NCBI RefSeq assembly: GCF_030295765.1
Contig: NZ_AP027292.1
Span: 62,001 to 126,000 of the forward strand
DNA length: 64,000 nt
Reading direction: 5' to 3'
Source of the DNA: Neptuniibacter halophilus
Lineage (GTDB): Bacteria; Pseudomonadota; Gammaproteobacteria; Pseudomonadales; Balneatricaceae
Shown here: one piece after another, positions 17,405-26,971 of the stretch
Position numbering within the stretch: the stretch's first letter is position 1
How the letters are laid out: each line of letters begins with the position of its first letter
Program-made: the position numbers and the translations under genes
Notes under the pieces: model-generated
The model's database searches: none
What the model saw: the letters and a program-made list of their open reading frames with translations, nothing else
Told to the model about the DNA's origin: nothing

Positions 17405-18733
17405 TTACTGATTTTCAGCAACGGTCATATCCTCTACCTCAGGTACAGGAATATCCATGCTCTGCAGCAATACACCAACCGCCGCCATCAGACGGTATTC
17501 AGAGAGATGGTTGTCATACTTACCGTTAACCAGCTCAGAACGGGCAGAGAACAGCTCGTTCTCGGTGTCCAGCAGGTCAAGCAATGTGCGCTGGCCGATA
17601 CGGAACTGTTCGGTGTAGGAATCACGTGTTTCTTCTGCAGCCATCGCGCGCTGCTCCAGCTTAGGCAGAGTCTTACCTGTCAGGATACGTGAATTCCACG
17701 CCAGACGAATATCACGATCTAACTGACGCTTGATCTCACGAACCTGCTGTTTAGCCGCTTCACTGAGGTGTTGCTGCTGACGGTTTGCCGCCTGATCAGA
17801 ACCACCTTTGTAAACGTTGTAATCGCCACGCAGCATTGCCAGTTTGTCTTCGTTGGTGCCATCTACACCATCGAGATCGTTATCCCAGTTGGCTTCCAGA
17901 TCCAGACGCAGCTCAGGGCTGTAACGGGATTTTTCTGCCAGCTCGCGGGAGAGGCTGTTCTCATAGTTGGCAATCGCCGCTTTCAGTTCAGGGTGACGCA
18001 GGCAAGCCTGATCTACTGCCAGTTGCAGGGTCGGCGGGATATTGTCAGTACAGCAATCTTCCAGTTTTGGCAGGCTCAGGTTTTCAGGCTCGCTACCAAC
18101 GATACGGACAAAGTTCGCCCGCGCATCTTTCTGAGCCTGCAGAATAGCCAGACGGTTGGATTCCGCCTGTGCCAGACGGCCCTCTACCTGCTGCAGATCT
18201 ACCGTGCTGCCAAAACCGCTGCTGGAGCGGGATTCGATACGGTCGTAGGTCTCTTTATGGAACTCGATGTTCTTATCAGACATCTGCAGCAGTTCATCCT
18301 GACGCAGCACTTCCATATAAGCTGTTACCGCAGCCAGACCCAGGCGCTCAGATTCACTGGCAACCCGGTTAACCGCTTCATCAACACGGGCATTCGCCGC
18401 ATCGACTTCATTCTTGGTACGGAAACCGTCAAACAGCATCTGAGTTGCATTCAGACCTGCTTCTCCACGGGTCAGCTCAACGGTGTCCGGACGGGTAGAG
18501 CTGTTGTTGGTTCGCTCATAACCGATACCCAGATTGGCATCGACTTTAGGGTAGTAACCGGCGCGGGCCTGATCCACATTACGATCAGCGGCCAGCTTAC
18601 GGTAACCGTAAACCTGCATCTCCGGGTTGGTGGTCATGGTCTGGCTGACCGCTTCTGTCAGGGTCTGCGCCGGCAGATGCGTCGGCAACAGAACACAGGG
18701 CAGCAAAATCGTCCATAGTTGCTTGTTTTTCAT
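17405..18733 (-). CDS. tolC: TolC-family outer membrane channel
   Basis: A 442-residue protein with AGGAG before the ATG and a signal peptide (LLPCVLLPTHLPAQ). The mature sequence has the two long-helix repeats of the outer membrane efflux family. Key stretches are QARAGYYPKVDANLGIGYERTNNS, the TDTVE/ELTRGEAGLNATQMLFDG segment and the second-repeat FRIGQRTLLDLLDTENELFSARSEL. Trimers form the outer membrane duct for RND pumps or type I secretion. It sits downstream of an OmpA-like lipoprotein gene, the same pairing seen in type I secretion loci (LapE-like or AggA-type), but no ABC exporter gene is in the window. It could also serve the divergent RND pump. Confidence 0.9.
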   Translation of the reverse strand: MKNKQLWTILLPCVLLPTHLPAQTLTEAVSQTMTTNPEMQVYGYRKLAADRNVDQARAGYYPKVDANLGIGYERTNNSSTRPDTVELTRGEAGLNATQMLFDGFRTKNEVDAANARVDEAVNRVASESERLGLAAVTAYMEVLRQDELLQMSDKNIEFHKETYDRIESRSSSGFGSTVDLQQVEGRLAQAESNRLAILQAQKDARANFVRIVGSEPENLSLPKLEDCCTDNIPPTLQLAVDQACLRHPELKAAIANYENSLSRELAEKSRYSPELRLDLEANWDNDLDGVDGTNEDKLAMLRGDYNVYKGGSDQAANRQQQHLSEAAKQQVREIKRQLDRDIRLAWNSRILTGKTLPKLEQRAMAAEETRDSYTEQFRIGQRTLLDLLDTENELFSARSELVNGKYDNHLSEYRLMAAVGVLLQSMDIPVPEVEDMTVAENQ

Positions 18734-18759
18734 AATTAGCTCCTGATCCTTACCGCAGC

Positions 18760-19320
18760 TTAGCGCATGTTGATTTCGACACGACGATTGCGCAGTTCAT
18801 TGACACTGTCGGCAGTTTCCACCAGCAGTTCCCTTTCACCCATGCCGGACACTTTAATCCGCTCGGCTTCCAGACCCAGATCGATCAGGTTCTCACGGAC
18901 CTTCTTCGCACGACGCAGCGAGAGGCTGTCGTTATAGCTGTGACTGCCCATGGTATCCGTGTGACCTACGACAATAACATCACCGGTCTGACGGCTGAGA
19001 ATATTGGTATAAACCTCCTGCGCCTCGCGAGCGGATTCAGGGGTCAACTGATCGGTGTTGAAAATAAAGTAGAGGCGGGCCACCAATGAAGTGGGTTTCT
19101 CAACCGGAACCGGATCAGCGGGCAGAGCCATTTCGGTGTATTCACCCGGTTCACATTCATGCCCGTCTTCAGTGCGGCGAATCTTGCCACCATCGGAAAG
19201 AGCGATCTCCCACTCCGGCTTCTCTGGTGCCATGCTGTTAACCAGATTGCTATAACCAGAACAGCCACCCAGGAGCAGAAGGCTCAGGGCTGCAGCAGGT
19301 AAGCGAATTGAATTTATCAT
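18760..19320 (-). CDS. OmpA-family peptidoglycan-binding lipoprotein
   Basis: A 186-residue lipoprotein. The signal sequence ends in the lipobox LLLGGC (Cys about residue 20). The C-terminal 110 residues form an OmpA domain: VVGHTDTMGSHSYNDSLSLRRAKKV and GMGERELL..NRRVEINMR carry the Asp and Arg that bind diaminopimelate in peptidoglycan. It anchors the outer membrane to the cell wall. It lies 26 bases upstream of tolC on the same strand and is probably cotranscribed with it. An AAGGATG site precedes the ATG. Confidence 0.88.
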   Translation of the reverse strand: MINSIRLPAAALSLLLLGGCSGYSNLVNSMAPEKPEWEIALSDGGKIRRTEDGHECEPGEYTEMALPADPVPVEKPTSLVARLYFIFNTDQLTPESAREAQEVYTNILSRQTGDVIVVGHTDTMGSHSYNDSLSLRRAKKVRENLIDLGLEAERIKVSGMGERELLVETADSVNELRNRRVEINMR

Positions 19321-19992
19321 TATGGAATCATCCTTGTAACATCATAGATATCACCCAGAAGAGGCTCCCGTTGCGAGAAACACTCCTGCAGCGCAAAAAG
19401 CTGTATGGGGGCAGCCAATATGACTGTGGTCGCTCTGTCATCTGTACTGAACCTGCCAGTTCGGTCAAAGGCATGTCGCCGAAAGACCGCCGTTACAGGT
19501 TCAGCAAGTGATCCGTAAACGGCTGATTTACAGACGACACCCCTGAACACTGATACTACCGGTCCTGTTATTATCTGCCAACGTGCTTTACGCCCGCTAA
19601 GCCGATAGTTGCATCACCAATAATTACAGTACATACAATCCTGAACGCCCCGCTTCCCGCGGTTGGGCCAGACCTGTCACACTATACCAGTCCTCAGCCA
19701 ATAAATAACCACTCTGAACACATAAACTAACACCTGTTTGAATGGTTATTTCCGCGTGTCAGGCAAAGTATAGACTTGATAGATATAAATCTCCTGCTTC
19801 CGGCCACCCGGACTGGCCGGAACGCCCTGTTTTGGGGCTCCCGGATAGCCTGAACACGGATGATATTGCTTGCACCGCCCCATATTCCCCACTAAATTAG
19901 TCAATTAATACGCACGGGTGTCCGGCCCCCGATTAAGCCGGAACCTGATTCGTGCGAAACCGCTGCTTAACGGCTGTATACAGGGACATGCC
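19321..19992. other. 672-bp intergenic region between OmpA-like lipoprotein and RND adaptor
   Basis: No plausible gene on either strand. The region must hold divergent promoters for the tolC pair and the RND pair. A stem TTCCGGCC-N9-GGCCGGAA lies at 19798-19822. No clear riboswitch, tRNA or repeat element was seen. No regulator gene is adjacent, so the pump's control lies elsewhere. Confidence 0.5.
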
Positions 19993-21063
19993 ATGTCGTT
20001 CAAAGTGACTACTTTTTTGCTCTGCTGTACAGCGTTGCTCAGCGGTTGCGACGAAGCGCCCTCATCCCCGGGAAAAACTAAAGCCAAAGTCCACTTAGTT
20101 GAGGTGGTAACCGCCCGAAAACAGCCCCTGACGCTGGAGCGCACCCAGACCGGCACCCTCACCGCAAAACAGACCCTGAAACTGTTTAATCAGGAAGAGG
20201 GACAGATTATTCAATTGCCCTATCACGAGGGAGACGTGGTAAAACAGGGCGATCTGCTGGTCAGAATCGATGGCAAATTGCTTCAGGCCCAGCTTGAACG
20301 CGCCCGGGCAATCCGCAGAAAAGCGGAGAAAGATCTGCAACGGGTGCAGGAGCTGATCCGGCGTAAACTGGTTTCGCAATCAGAACTGACTCAGCGGGAA
20401 ACTGAGCTGGCGATTGCGCAGGCAGATGAGAGGCTGATCGCAACCCGGCTTGGCTACACCTCTGTCTTTTCGCCGATCGACGGGGTGATCAGCCAGCGCC
20501 TGACCGAACCCGGCAATATCGCAGAAGAGTACAGTCATCTGCTGAGTATTTCAGACCTCAGCGCCCTGCTGATCGAAGTTTCGGTATCCGAGCTGTTTCT
20601 GAATCAGCTCAGGCTTAACATGCCGGTGGCGATTCAGATCGATGCACTGGCTAACTCCGGCACCTCCGGCGATTATCCCTTCCACGGTAAGATCAGCCGT
20701 ATCCATCCGGTGATCGACCCCGGCACCCGTAAAGGGGTGGTGGAGATTACGCTGGAACCGATCCCATCAGGCGCCCGCCCCGGTCAGTTCGCACGGGTCA
20801 GGTTCAGCGTCGAATCCCGGCAGAGTCTCCTGGTACCCTATGCCAGCCTGCGCAGTCAGGATGGACAAACCATCCTTTATGTCCGTCACCCGGATGGTAC
20901 GGTGGGTATCGCCGAAGTCAGTACCGGTCTGCGTTACGCAGACGCCATTGAAGTGCTCAGCGGCCTGAATGAGGGGCAGCAGGTAATCACCCGGGGATTC
21001 ACCAACCTGAGGCCGGGCCAGAGCGTTCAGATTTCAGGCTCTGGCCGCGAGAAACAGGAATAA
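19993..21063 (+). CDS. RND efflux periplasmic adaptor (HlyD/MFP family lipoprotein)
   Basis: A 356-residue protein. I chose the ATG at 19993 because it gives a clean lipoprotein signal (SFKVTTFLLCCTALLSGC); an upstream GTG at 19918 would bury it. After the lipobox the MFP order is visible. Beta-barrel start and lipoyl half (LFNQEEGQIIQLPYHEGDVVKQGDLLVRID) lead into an alpha-helical hairpin (about residues 90-130, ELIRRKLVSQSELTQRETEL). The second lipoyl half (YTSVFSPIDGVISQRLTEPGN) and the barrel follow. It bridges the RND pump to an outer membrane channel. The pump gene starts 4 bases after its stop. Confidence 0.9.
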   Translation: MSFKVTTFLLCCTALLSGCDEAPSSPGKTKAKVHLVEVVTARKQPLTLERTQTGTLTAKQTLKLFNQEEGQIIQLPYHEGDVVKQGDLLVRIDGKLLQAQLERARAIRRKAEKDLQRVQELIRRKLVSQSELTQRETELAIAQADERLIATRLGYTSVFSPIDGVISQRLTEPGNIAEEYSHLLSISDLSALLIEVSVSELFLNQLRLNMPVAIQIDALANSGTSGDYPFHGKISRIHPVIDPGTRKGVVEITLEPIPSGARPGQFARVRFSVESRQSLLVPYASLRSQDGQTILYVRHPDGTVGIAEVSTGLRYADAIEVLSGLNEGQQVITRGFTNLRPGQSVQISGSGREKQE

Positions 21064-21066
21064 ATC

Positions 21067-24000
21067 ATGCTGCACTCGCGGGGATTAGCGAACTGGTCGA
21101 TCAGCCATCCGGTCGGCGTGGTGATGATTGCTCTGGCGGTGATGGTGGTCGGCCTGTTCAGCCTGCATCGGCTTTCAATAGATCTGTTACCCCATATTAT
21201 CTATCCCGAGATCCGGGTACGAGTGCTGGATAACGGTGTCCCGCCCTCCATAATGGAAGACAAAATCACCCGTCAGTTGGAGGAACAACTGGCGATCACC
21301 GAAGATGCTTACCACGTTCAGTCAAACACAACCCGTGGCGTCAGCACGGTCGACCTCTCCTTTGATTATGGCAAAGATATCGACATCGCCCTGCGCGATG
21401 CCAGCACCCGGCTGGATCGGGCCAAACGGTTCCTGCCGGACTCCATCGATCCGCCGGTGATCTATAAACTGGACCCGTCACAGATTCCGGTGATGGAATT
21501 TGTGGTCAGCTCCGCTGAACTCGACAGCACCCGGTTACGTGACTGGACCGATAACACCCTCTCCAAGTGGCTGCTCAATCTGCCCGGCGTCGCCGCCGCA
21601 GAAGTGGGCGGGGGTGTCGTGCGGGAGGTGCATGTTATCCCGGATCAGCAGCGCCTGAAGGCATACGGCCTGAGCTATACGCAGGTGATTGATGCTATCC
21701 GGTCCGCCAACAGTGATGATTCGATTGGCCGCATCGATATGTCCGGCTATGAGATTGCCAGCCGGATCAGCGGCCGGTTGCAGACCATAGATGAGCTGAA
21801 ACAATTACCGATCGCTGAGAACAACGGTCAGACACTGTTTCTGACCGATGTGGCACAGGTTGAATCTTCCGCCGAAGATGAACGCATTCTGATCCGCGCC
21901 AATGGCACTTCCGGTATCAAACTCTCCATACAGAAGCAGCCCACCGCAAACACCACCGAAGTCGCCGCTTACGTTAAACAACGTCTCGCCTGGCTGCAGT
22001 CGGAACGGATTATTCCCACGGAGATTCAGGTAACAGCGATCTCCGACCAGTCGATCTATATTACTCAGTCCCTGAGTAATGCCGCGATGGCCGCGATCAG
22101 TGGCGCCCTGCTGGCGATGGCAGTGGTGTATATGTTCCTCGGCAATCTGCGCCATACCCTGATTATCGGCAGTGCGATTCCGATCGCTATAATGTTTACC
22201 TGTGTCCTGATGGGGCTTGGCGATCTGACATTAAACATTATGACACTGGGCGGGCTGGCGCTGGGCATCGGCATGCTGGTCGATAACACCATTGTTATGC
22301 TGGAAAACATCAACCGCCATCAGCAAAACCATGAACAGCCCATGCAGGCCGCACAAACGGCGGCGACTGAGGTTAACAGCGCGATTATCGCTTCTACCTC
22401 GACCAACCTCTGCGCCGTACTCCCCTTCCTTTTTATCGGCGGCCTGACCGGCCTGCTGTTTCAGGAACTGATTATTACCATTTCCGCAGCGATTTTTGCC
22501 TCCATGATTATCGCCCTGACACTGGTTCCTGCGCTCGCTGCGCGCAGCCGTATTCTCATTCGCGAAGGTCGCAGTAAACGCCGCTGGTTTGACCGGGTGA
22601 TGCGTAACACTCAGGCCGCTTATGCCTCTGCTCTGGGGATCTTTCTCAACCGCCCCGGGTTTACCTTCTGCGCTTTTATTCTCGCACTGGGGCTGAGCGT
22701 GCCGGTGTTTATGAGCGGCAAACAGATCTTTCTGCCACAACTGGATAATGGCCTGATCCGGGTGATCGTATCCGCCGATACCGGTATCTCCCTACCTGAG
22801 ATGAATGCCAAAACCCGGTTACTGGAAACCCTGTTTGAGCAGCAGGAGGAAACTGAAACCCTCTACACGCTGGTGGGCGGTTCGGTATTTGGCCGAACCC
22901 AGCGGGAAACCCCGAGCCGCTCAACCATTACCGTTCAGCTCAAGCCCCTGCAGCAGCGCAGTGTCAGCAGTCAGGCCTGGATACAGCGGATGAATAAGCA
23001 GATTGCAGCGCTGGAACTGGCAGGGCTCAAAGTGCGGATGAGCCAACGGGGCATTCGCGGCATCCGTACCAGCCGTGGCGATGATGATATCAGCCTGCGC
23101 CTGCAGGGTGACGATCTGCAGATTCTGAAAACGCTGGCAGAACAACTGGTTGACCGGGTTCGGTCGGTATCTGGCTTGCGCAATATCACCCATTCAGCAG
23201 AAGACTCGGTAAATGAGATATCCCTGAAGCTGGACCGGGTCAGAGCAGCCCAGTTGGGGGTCAGTCAGGAAGATCTGGTTAAAGCCGCGCGTATCTCCCT
23301 GCAGGGTCAGATCATCAGCGACTTTATCGAGGGAGACCGTTCCTACGATATTCGCATGCGTTTTAATCAGACCGACATTAACTCGCCGCAAGCGCTGGAA
23401 AATATTCTCCTGTTCCCGCAGGCCAGCTCCCGCCCTGCCGTGTTACTTGGCGATGTCGCTGCCATCGAGCTGCTGGAATCCCCCGCGACCATTATGCGTG
23501 ACAACCAGATGCGGATTGTAGAAGTCACCGCCTCACTGGTTGAAGGCGCGACACTGGGTGAAGTGCTCAATGCACTGGATCAGGTCAAAACCGAATTTGC
23601 CCTGCCTCAGGGTTACACTCTTTACGATGGCGGGGCGCGACAGGCCCTCGAAGAACAAAACCAGCTCACCCTGATCTTGTTAGGGCTGGCACTGTTTCTG
23701 GTGTTTGTGGTGATGGCGATTCAGTATGAATCGCTGCGTAATCCGCTGATTATCATCTTTGGTGTTCCCTTCTGCGCCATCGGCGTGGCACTGGGCATTG
23801 AATTGCTGGCCGTGCCCCTGTCGATGCCAGTCTGGCTCGGCATGATCATGCTCACCGGGATTGTGGTTAATAACGCCATTCTGATGGTGGAGTATATTGA
23901 GATCGCCCGTCAGCAACGTAAGCTCGGTCTGCGTTCAGCCATTCTGACCGCCGCCCGGTTACGCCTGAGACCGGTGATTATGACCACCCTGAGTACCGTC

Positions 24001-24162
24001 GCCGGGATGTTCCCACTGGCCCTGGGCTGGGGCGACGGTGCTGAGATGTTACAGCCGCTGGCCATCACCGTAGTCTGGGGCCTGAGCTTTTCCCTGCTGG
24101 TAAGCCTGCTCCTGATTCCGGTGGTGTACCAGTTGGTCAACCGCCACCAGGCCCCGAAATAA
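21067..24162 (+). CDS. RND efflux pump inner-membrane subunit (AcrB/MMPL-like HAE family)
   Basis: A 1031-residue proton-driven exporter with the full RND layout: an N-terminal helix (ISHPVGVVMIALAVMVVGLFSL), a periplasmic porter loop and six helices, all repeated in the second half. The helix-4 motif GGLALGIGMLVDNTIVMLENI carries the proton-relay aspartate. GVPFCAIGVALG and TGIVVNNAILMVEYIE mark the second half. Length is normal. There is no outer membrane factor gene in this operon; the TolC homologue 2.5 kb upstream, on the other strand, is the nearest candidate. Substrate is not predictable, though the short adaptor/permease pair resembles multidrug or metal-independent HAE1/HAE2 pumps. 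Confidence 0.93.
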   Translation: MLHSRGLANWSISHPVGVVMIALAVMVVGLFSLHRLSIDLLPHIIYPEIRVRVLDNGVPPSIMEDKITRQLEEQLAITEDAYHVQSNTTRGVSTVDLSFDYGKDIDIALRDASTRLDRAKRFLPDSIDPPVIYKLDPSQIPVMEFVVSSAELDSTRLRDWTDNTLSKWLLNLPGVAAAEVGGGVVREVHVIPDQQRLKAYGLSYTQVIDAIRSANSDDSIGRIDMSGYEIASRISGRLQTIDELKQLPIAENNGQTLFLTDVAQVESSAEDERILIRANGTSGIKLSIQKQPTANTTEVAAYVKQRLAWLQSERIIPTEIQVTAISDQSIYITQSLSNAAMAAISGALLAMAVVYMFLGNLRHTLIIGSAIPIAIMFTCVLMGLGDLTLNIMTLGGLALGIGMLVDNTIVMLENINRHQQNHEQPMQAAQTAATEVNSAIIASTSTNLCAVLPFLFIGGLTGLLFQELIITISAAIFASMIIALTLVPALAARSRILIREGRSKRRWFDRVMRNTQAAYASALGIFLNRPGFTFCAFILALGLSVPVFMSGKQIFLPQLDNGLIRVIVSADTGISLPEMNAKTRLLETLFEQQEETETLYTLVGGSVFGRTQRETPSRSTITVQLKPLQQRSVSSQAWIQRMNKQIAALELAGLKVRMSQRGIRGIRTSRGDDDISLRLQGDDLQILKTLAEQLVDRVRSVSGLRNITHSAEDSVNEISLKLDRVRAAQLGVSQEDLVKAARISLQGQIISDFIEGDRSYDIRMRFNQTDINSPQALENILLFPQASSRPAVLLGDVAAIELLESPATIMRDNQMRIVEVTASLVEGATLGEVLNALDQVKTEFALPQGYTLYDGGARQALEEQNQLTLILLGLALFLVFVVMAIQYESLRNPLIIIFGVPFCAIGVALGIELLAVPLSMPVWLGMIMLTGIVVNNAILMVEYIEIARQQRKLGLRSAILTAARLRLRPVIMTTLSTVAGMFPLALGWGDGAEMLQPLAITVVWGLSFSLLVSLLLIPVVYQLVNRHQAPK

Positions 24163-24366
24163 CTGCACCCACATCGGCCCGGGGCGAGCGTCCTACCGCC
24201 GGCTCAATTCCTGTACGAGGCGTGTCTCACGCCGAAAAGATACCGGCCCCACATCGGCCCGGCATGGGTCACCTGCCCTTTTCCTGCGCCCGCTCATCGA
24301 TAGGCTATAGTTGAATGACCCGAACTTGCCGGGGCCACCCATCCAGCCGCAAAGGAGGTGTCGCAG

Positions 24367-25320
24367 ATGTCTGAGCAACAGGGTTTTCCACTGTCCCGGC
24401 CGGGGCGGTTGTACCTGACCGAGGGCGGAACAGAAACCGAAATCATGTACAAATACGGTTTTGAACTGCCTCACTTTGCCATGTTTCCTCTGCTGGACAA
24501 CCCGGCAGCAGTAACCAAAATGCGCGATATGTTCCGCTACTACCTTGATGTGGTGGCCAAACATAAGCTGTGTGCATTGATTGGCGGGCTCGACTACCGC
24601 GCCAGCCCCGACTGGGGCAAACTGCTGGGCTATTCCGACGCGGGGCTGGCTGAAGCGAACCTGCAATCGATCGACTTTCTGCGCGACGTGGCAGCAGAGT
24701 ACGCGCATGATATTGAGCAAACCCTGATTCAGGGCCTGATCGGCCCACGGGGTGACGCCTACCAACAGGGCCATACCATCACTGCAGAGGCCGCCGAAGA
24801 TTACCATGCCATACAGTTAACGACCCTGAAAAAAGCCGGTGTCGACCTCGCGCTGGCGATCACCTTTAACAATGTTGAAGAATCGATCGGCGTCGCCCGG
24901 GCAGCGAAAACGATCGGCGTTCCGCTGGCCATCTCCCTGACCCTCAATCGCAACTCAACGCTGGGTGATGGCACGCCACTGGCCGACGCCATTGAACAGA
25001 TCGATCAGGCCACGGATCACTCTGTCGAATTTTATTCCATCAACTGCTCACACCCCATCGAGTATGAACCGGCCATTGATGGGGGCCCGTGGTTGCAAAG
25101 GGTTCGCGGTGTGCGGCCCAATGCCTCGAAAATGGAAAAAGTCGCACTCTGTAAGATCGGCCATCTGGAATCAGGTGACCCGGTTGAACTGGGTGAACAG
25201 TGTGGTGAACTGGCAAAACGTTACCCGCATATGGATATCTGGGGCGGTTGCTGTGGCACCTGGGATCAGCATCTGGATCAGATTGCCCTGAATATCCGCA
25301 AGGTACACGGGCTCGCCTGA
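24367..25320 (+). CDS. Homocysteine S-methyltransferase family protein
   Basis: A 317-residue protein. The ATG at 24367 is chosen over a GTG 9 bases upstream because an excellent AAAGGAGGTG site ends 6 bases before it. The three zinc/thiolate cysteines of the family are present: C227 in INCSHP and C295-C296 in GGCCGT. The barrel start LTEGGTETE is also typical. Members transfer methyl groups from S-methylmethionine, betaine-type or similar donors to homocysteine; the donor here is unknown. It stands alone, converging on and directly touching the stop of the MocA-like gene. Confidence 0.87.
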   Translation: MSEQQGFPLSRPGRLYLTEGGTETEIMYKYGFELPHFAMFPLLDNPAAVTKMRDMFRYYLDVVAKHKLCALIGGLDYRASPDWGKLLGYSDAGLAEANLQSIDFLRDVAAEYAHDIEQTLIQGLIGPRGDAYQQGHTITAEAAEDYHAIQLTTLKKAGVDLALAITFNNVEESIGVARAAKTIGVPLAISLTLNRNSTLGDGTPLADAIEQIDQATDHSVEFYSINCSHPIEYEPAIDGGPWLQRVRGVRPNASKMEKVALCKIGHLESGDPVELGEQCGELAKRYPHMDIWGGCCGTWDQHLDQIALNIRKVHGLA

Positions 25321-25902
25321 TCAACGGAGATAGTGCGCCAGCGCCTCAGGCGTATCGATATCCTGTTCGGCATTGGGCATCGCCAGGGTTTCAATATGCA
25401 ATGACGGGCTGTAGAGGAGTTGTTTCGCCCCCTTATCTCCCTGCAGAGAGATCAGCTCAGGAAACAACGCACGGCGAAACAACGCCGGTACACCCCTGCG
25501 CCCGGCATATTCGGCACAGACCACATCGGCCGGATCAGAGATCAACAATAATCGCTGCAGATCGGTCGTCGTCAGCGCAATCTGATCCGCCAGCAGTATC
25601 AGTAACTGATCTGTATCCTCTGGTAACTGGCGAACCGCTTCAGCAATTGAACTGCCCAGTCCCTCCTGCCAATTCGGATTATGAATCAGCGGCAAAGCGG
25701 TTACACGCTGCTGCTGTTGCGCTGCAACGATTTCAGCATGCCAGGCGCCACTGACAATCGCCATAAACTCCGCTTGCAGCGGCATTGCCAACTGTATGCT
25801 GTGTTCCAGCAGCGCCACGCCGGGTGCGACCTCCGCCAGGAGTTTGCAGCCACCAAAGCGACTGCTGGACCCTGCGGCCATAATCAGCACCGCCAGACTC
25901 AT
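25321..25902 (-). CDS. MocA-like molybdenum cofactor nucleotidyltransferase
   Basis: A 193-residue protein opening LAVLIMAAGSSSRFGGCKLL, the nucleotidyltransferase loop of the MobA/MocA/IspD-like family. It has a DQIALTT acidic metal site and an RRGVPALFRRALFPEL acceptor segment. MocA adds CMP to Mo-molybdopterin to make the dinucleotide cofactor used by xanthine-oxidase-family enzymes. It overlaps xdhC by 4 bases and is the last gene of the molybdenum hydroxylase operon, which supports this role. Cytosolic. Confidence 0.83.
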   Translation of the reverse strand: MSLAVLIMAAGSSSRFGGCKLLAEVAPGVALLEHSIQLAMPLQAEFMAIVSGAWHAEIVAAQQQQRVTALPLIHNPNWQEGLGSSIAEAVRQLPEDTDQLLILLADQIALTTTDLQRLLLISDPADVVCAEYAGRRGVPALFRRALFPELISLQGDKGAKQLLYSPSLHIETLAMPNAEQDIDTPEALAHYLR

Positions 25903-26918
25903 GCAGCCTCACTCCGTGGCCGGGACTGGCTGGCTTCACCCAGATGCAACTGGCGATGACACTCGGCCAGAATGGACAAAGCAATACTCTCCGGCAGTTC
26001 GCCCCCCAAAGGCATACCTGCAGGGCCGGCCAGCGCTGGCTGCAGCATTGCGGTTTTCAGCCGGGCCTGACGCAACACTTTCTGTTTACGACTGTGCGGC
26101 CCGAGCAGTGCCATATATTCCAGCCCGGCCCCGTTAACTGCCTGTAAAGCCGCTGCATCCAGCTCCACATTGTGAGACATCAGCACCGCGGCATTAACCC
26201 GGTTCTGGCTGATATAGCCATTCAGGTCAGACACGTTATCACGCAGAATCCTGTCGGCCAGCATGAAATGTTCACGCCGGGCATTGGCCGGCCTCGGGTC
26301 CCACAGGCTGACTTCCCAGCCGAGCTGTTTAGCCATTGCGACCAGCGGTTGTGCATCAACGCCGCCCCCTACCACCAGCAGGTGGGGATCCGGATCAATC
26401 GCCGTGACCAGCCAGTTCTGGCCTTCACTTTGAGTAATCCGGTGTTTCTGATCGCTGCTTCTGTGCTGATCCAACGGCAAAAAGATGGAGCTCGCCCTGC
26501 CTCCATTGACCGGGATCTGCTGGTAATAGAGCCCTGAAACCCGGTTACGCAGGTGTTCATACAACTGATCCAACTGCTGATAATCATTTTCGCGGTCAAT
26601 CCGGTGCAGCATGATATACACCGTGCCGCCACAACCAATACCGAGTTGAAACGAGAGATCATCCTCATCACTGCCGTCGTAACAGAGCGTCAACGAGCTG
26701 CCGGTCTGCATCACTCGCCGGGCATGGGTCTGAATATCCGATTCCAGGCAGCCCCCGCTGAGCATCCCAAACTGCTGACCGAGGCTGTTGAACAGCATCA
26801 TCGCCCCGGCTTTTCGATAACTCGGGCCTTCGGTGCGGTAAACCGTTCCCAGCACCCAGTCGCATTCATCGCGCTGCGGATACCACTGTTCCAGCAATGC
26901 AGAAAGCTGGTTAGCCAT
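25899..26918 (-). CDS. xdhC: XdhC-family molybdenum cofactor chaperone/insertion protein
   Basis: A 339-residue protein. The start at 26918 is preceded by AGGAGG at the right distance; an in-frame ATG 24 bases earlier has no site. The N-terminal CoxI/XdhC domain contains LGTVYRTEGPSYRKAGAMM and GGCLESDI. The C-terminal Rossmann-like domain contains LLVVGGGVDAQPLVAMAKQLGWEV and a late AGPAGMPLGGELPESIALSILAE. XdhC proteins bind the sulfurated Mo cofactor and load it into the large subunit. It is 53 bases downstream of that subunit's gene and overlaps the MocA-like gene. Confidence 0.88.
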   Translation of the reverse strand: MANQLSALLEQWYPQRDECDWVLGTVYRTEGPSYRKAGAMMLFNSLGQQFGMLSGGCLESDIQTHARRVMQTGSSLTLCYDGSDEDDLSFQLGIGCGGTVYIMLHRIDRENDYQQLDQLYEHLRNRVSGLYYQQIPVNGGRASSIFLPLDQHRSSDQKHRITQSEGQNWLVTAIDPDPHLLVVGGGVDAQPLVAMAKQLGWEVSLWDPRPANARREHFMLADRILRDNVSDLNGYISQNRVNAAVLMSHNVELDAAALQAVNGAGLEYMALLGPHSRKQKVLRQARLKTAMLQPALAGPAGMPLGGELPESIALSILAECHRQLHLGEASQSRPRSEAA

Positions 26919-26971
26919 GTCAGTTCCTCCTGCCCGCGCCATCAGGACGCGGGCTTTCAGGCTTAAGCGAC

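Noticed and set aside
17768..18718. Long open frame (316 codons) on the plus strand
   Set aside because: It is antisense to tolC, has no ribosome site or family motif, and its existence is explained by the codon use of tolC.
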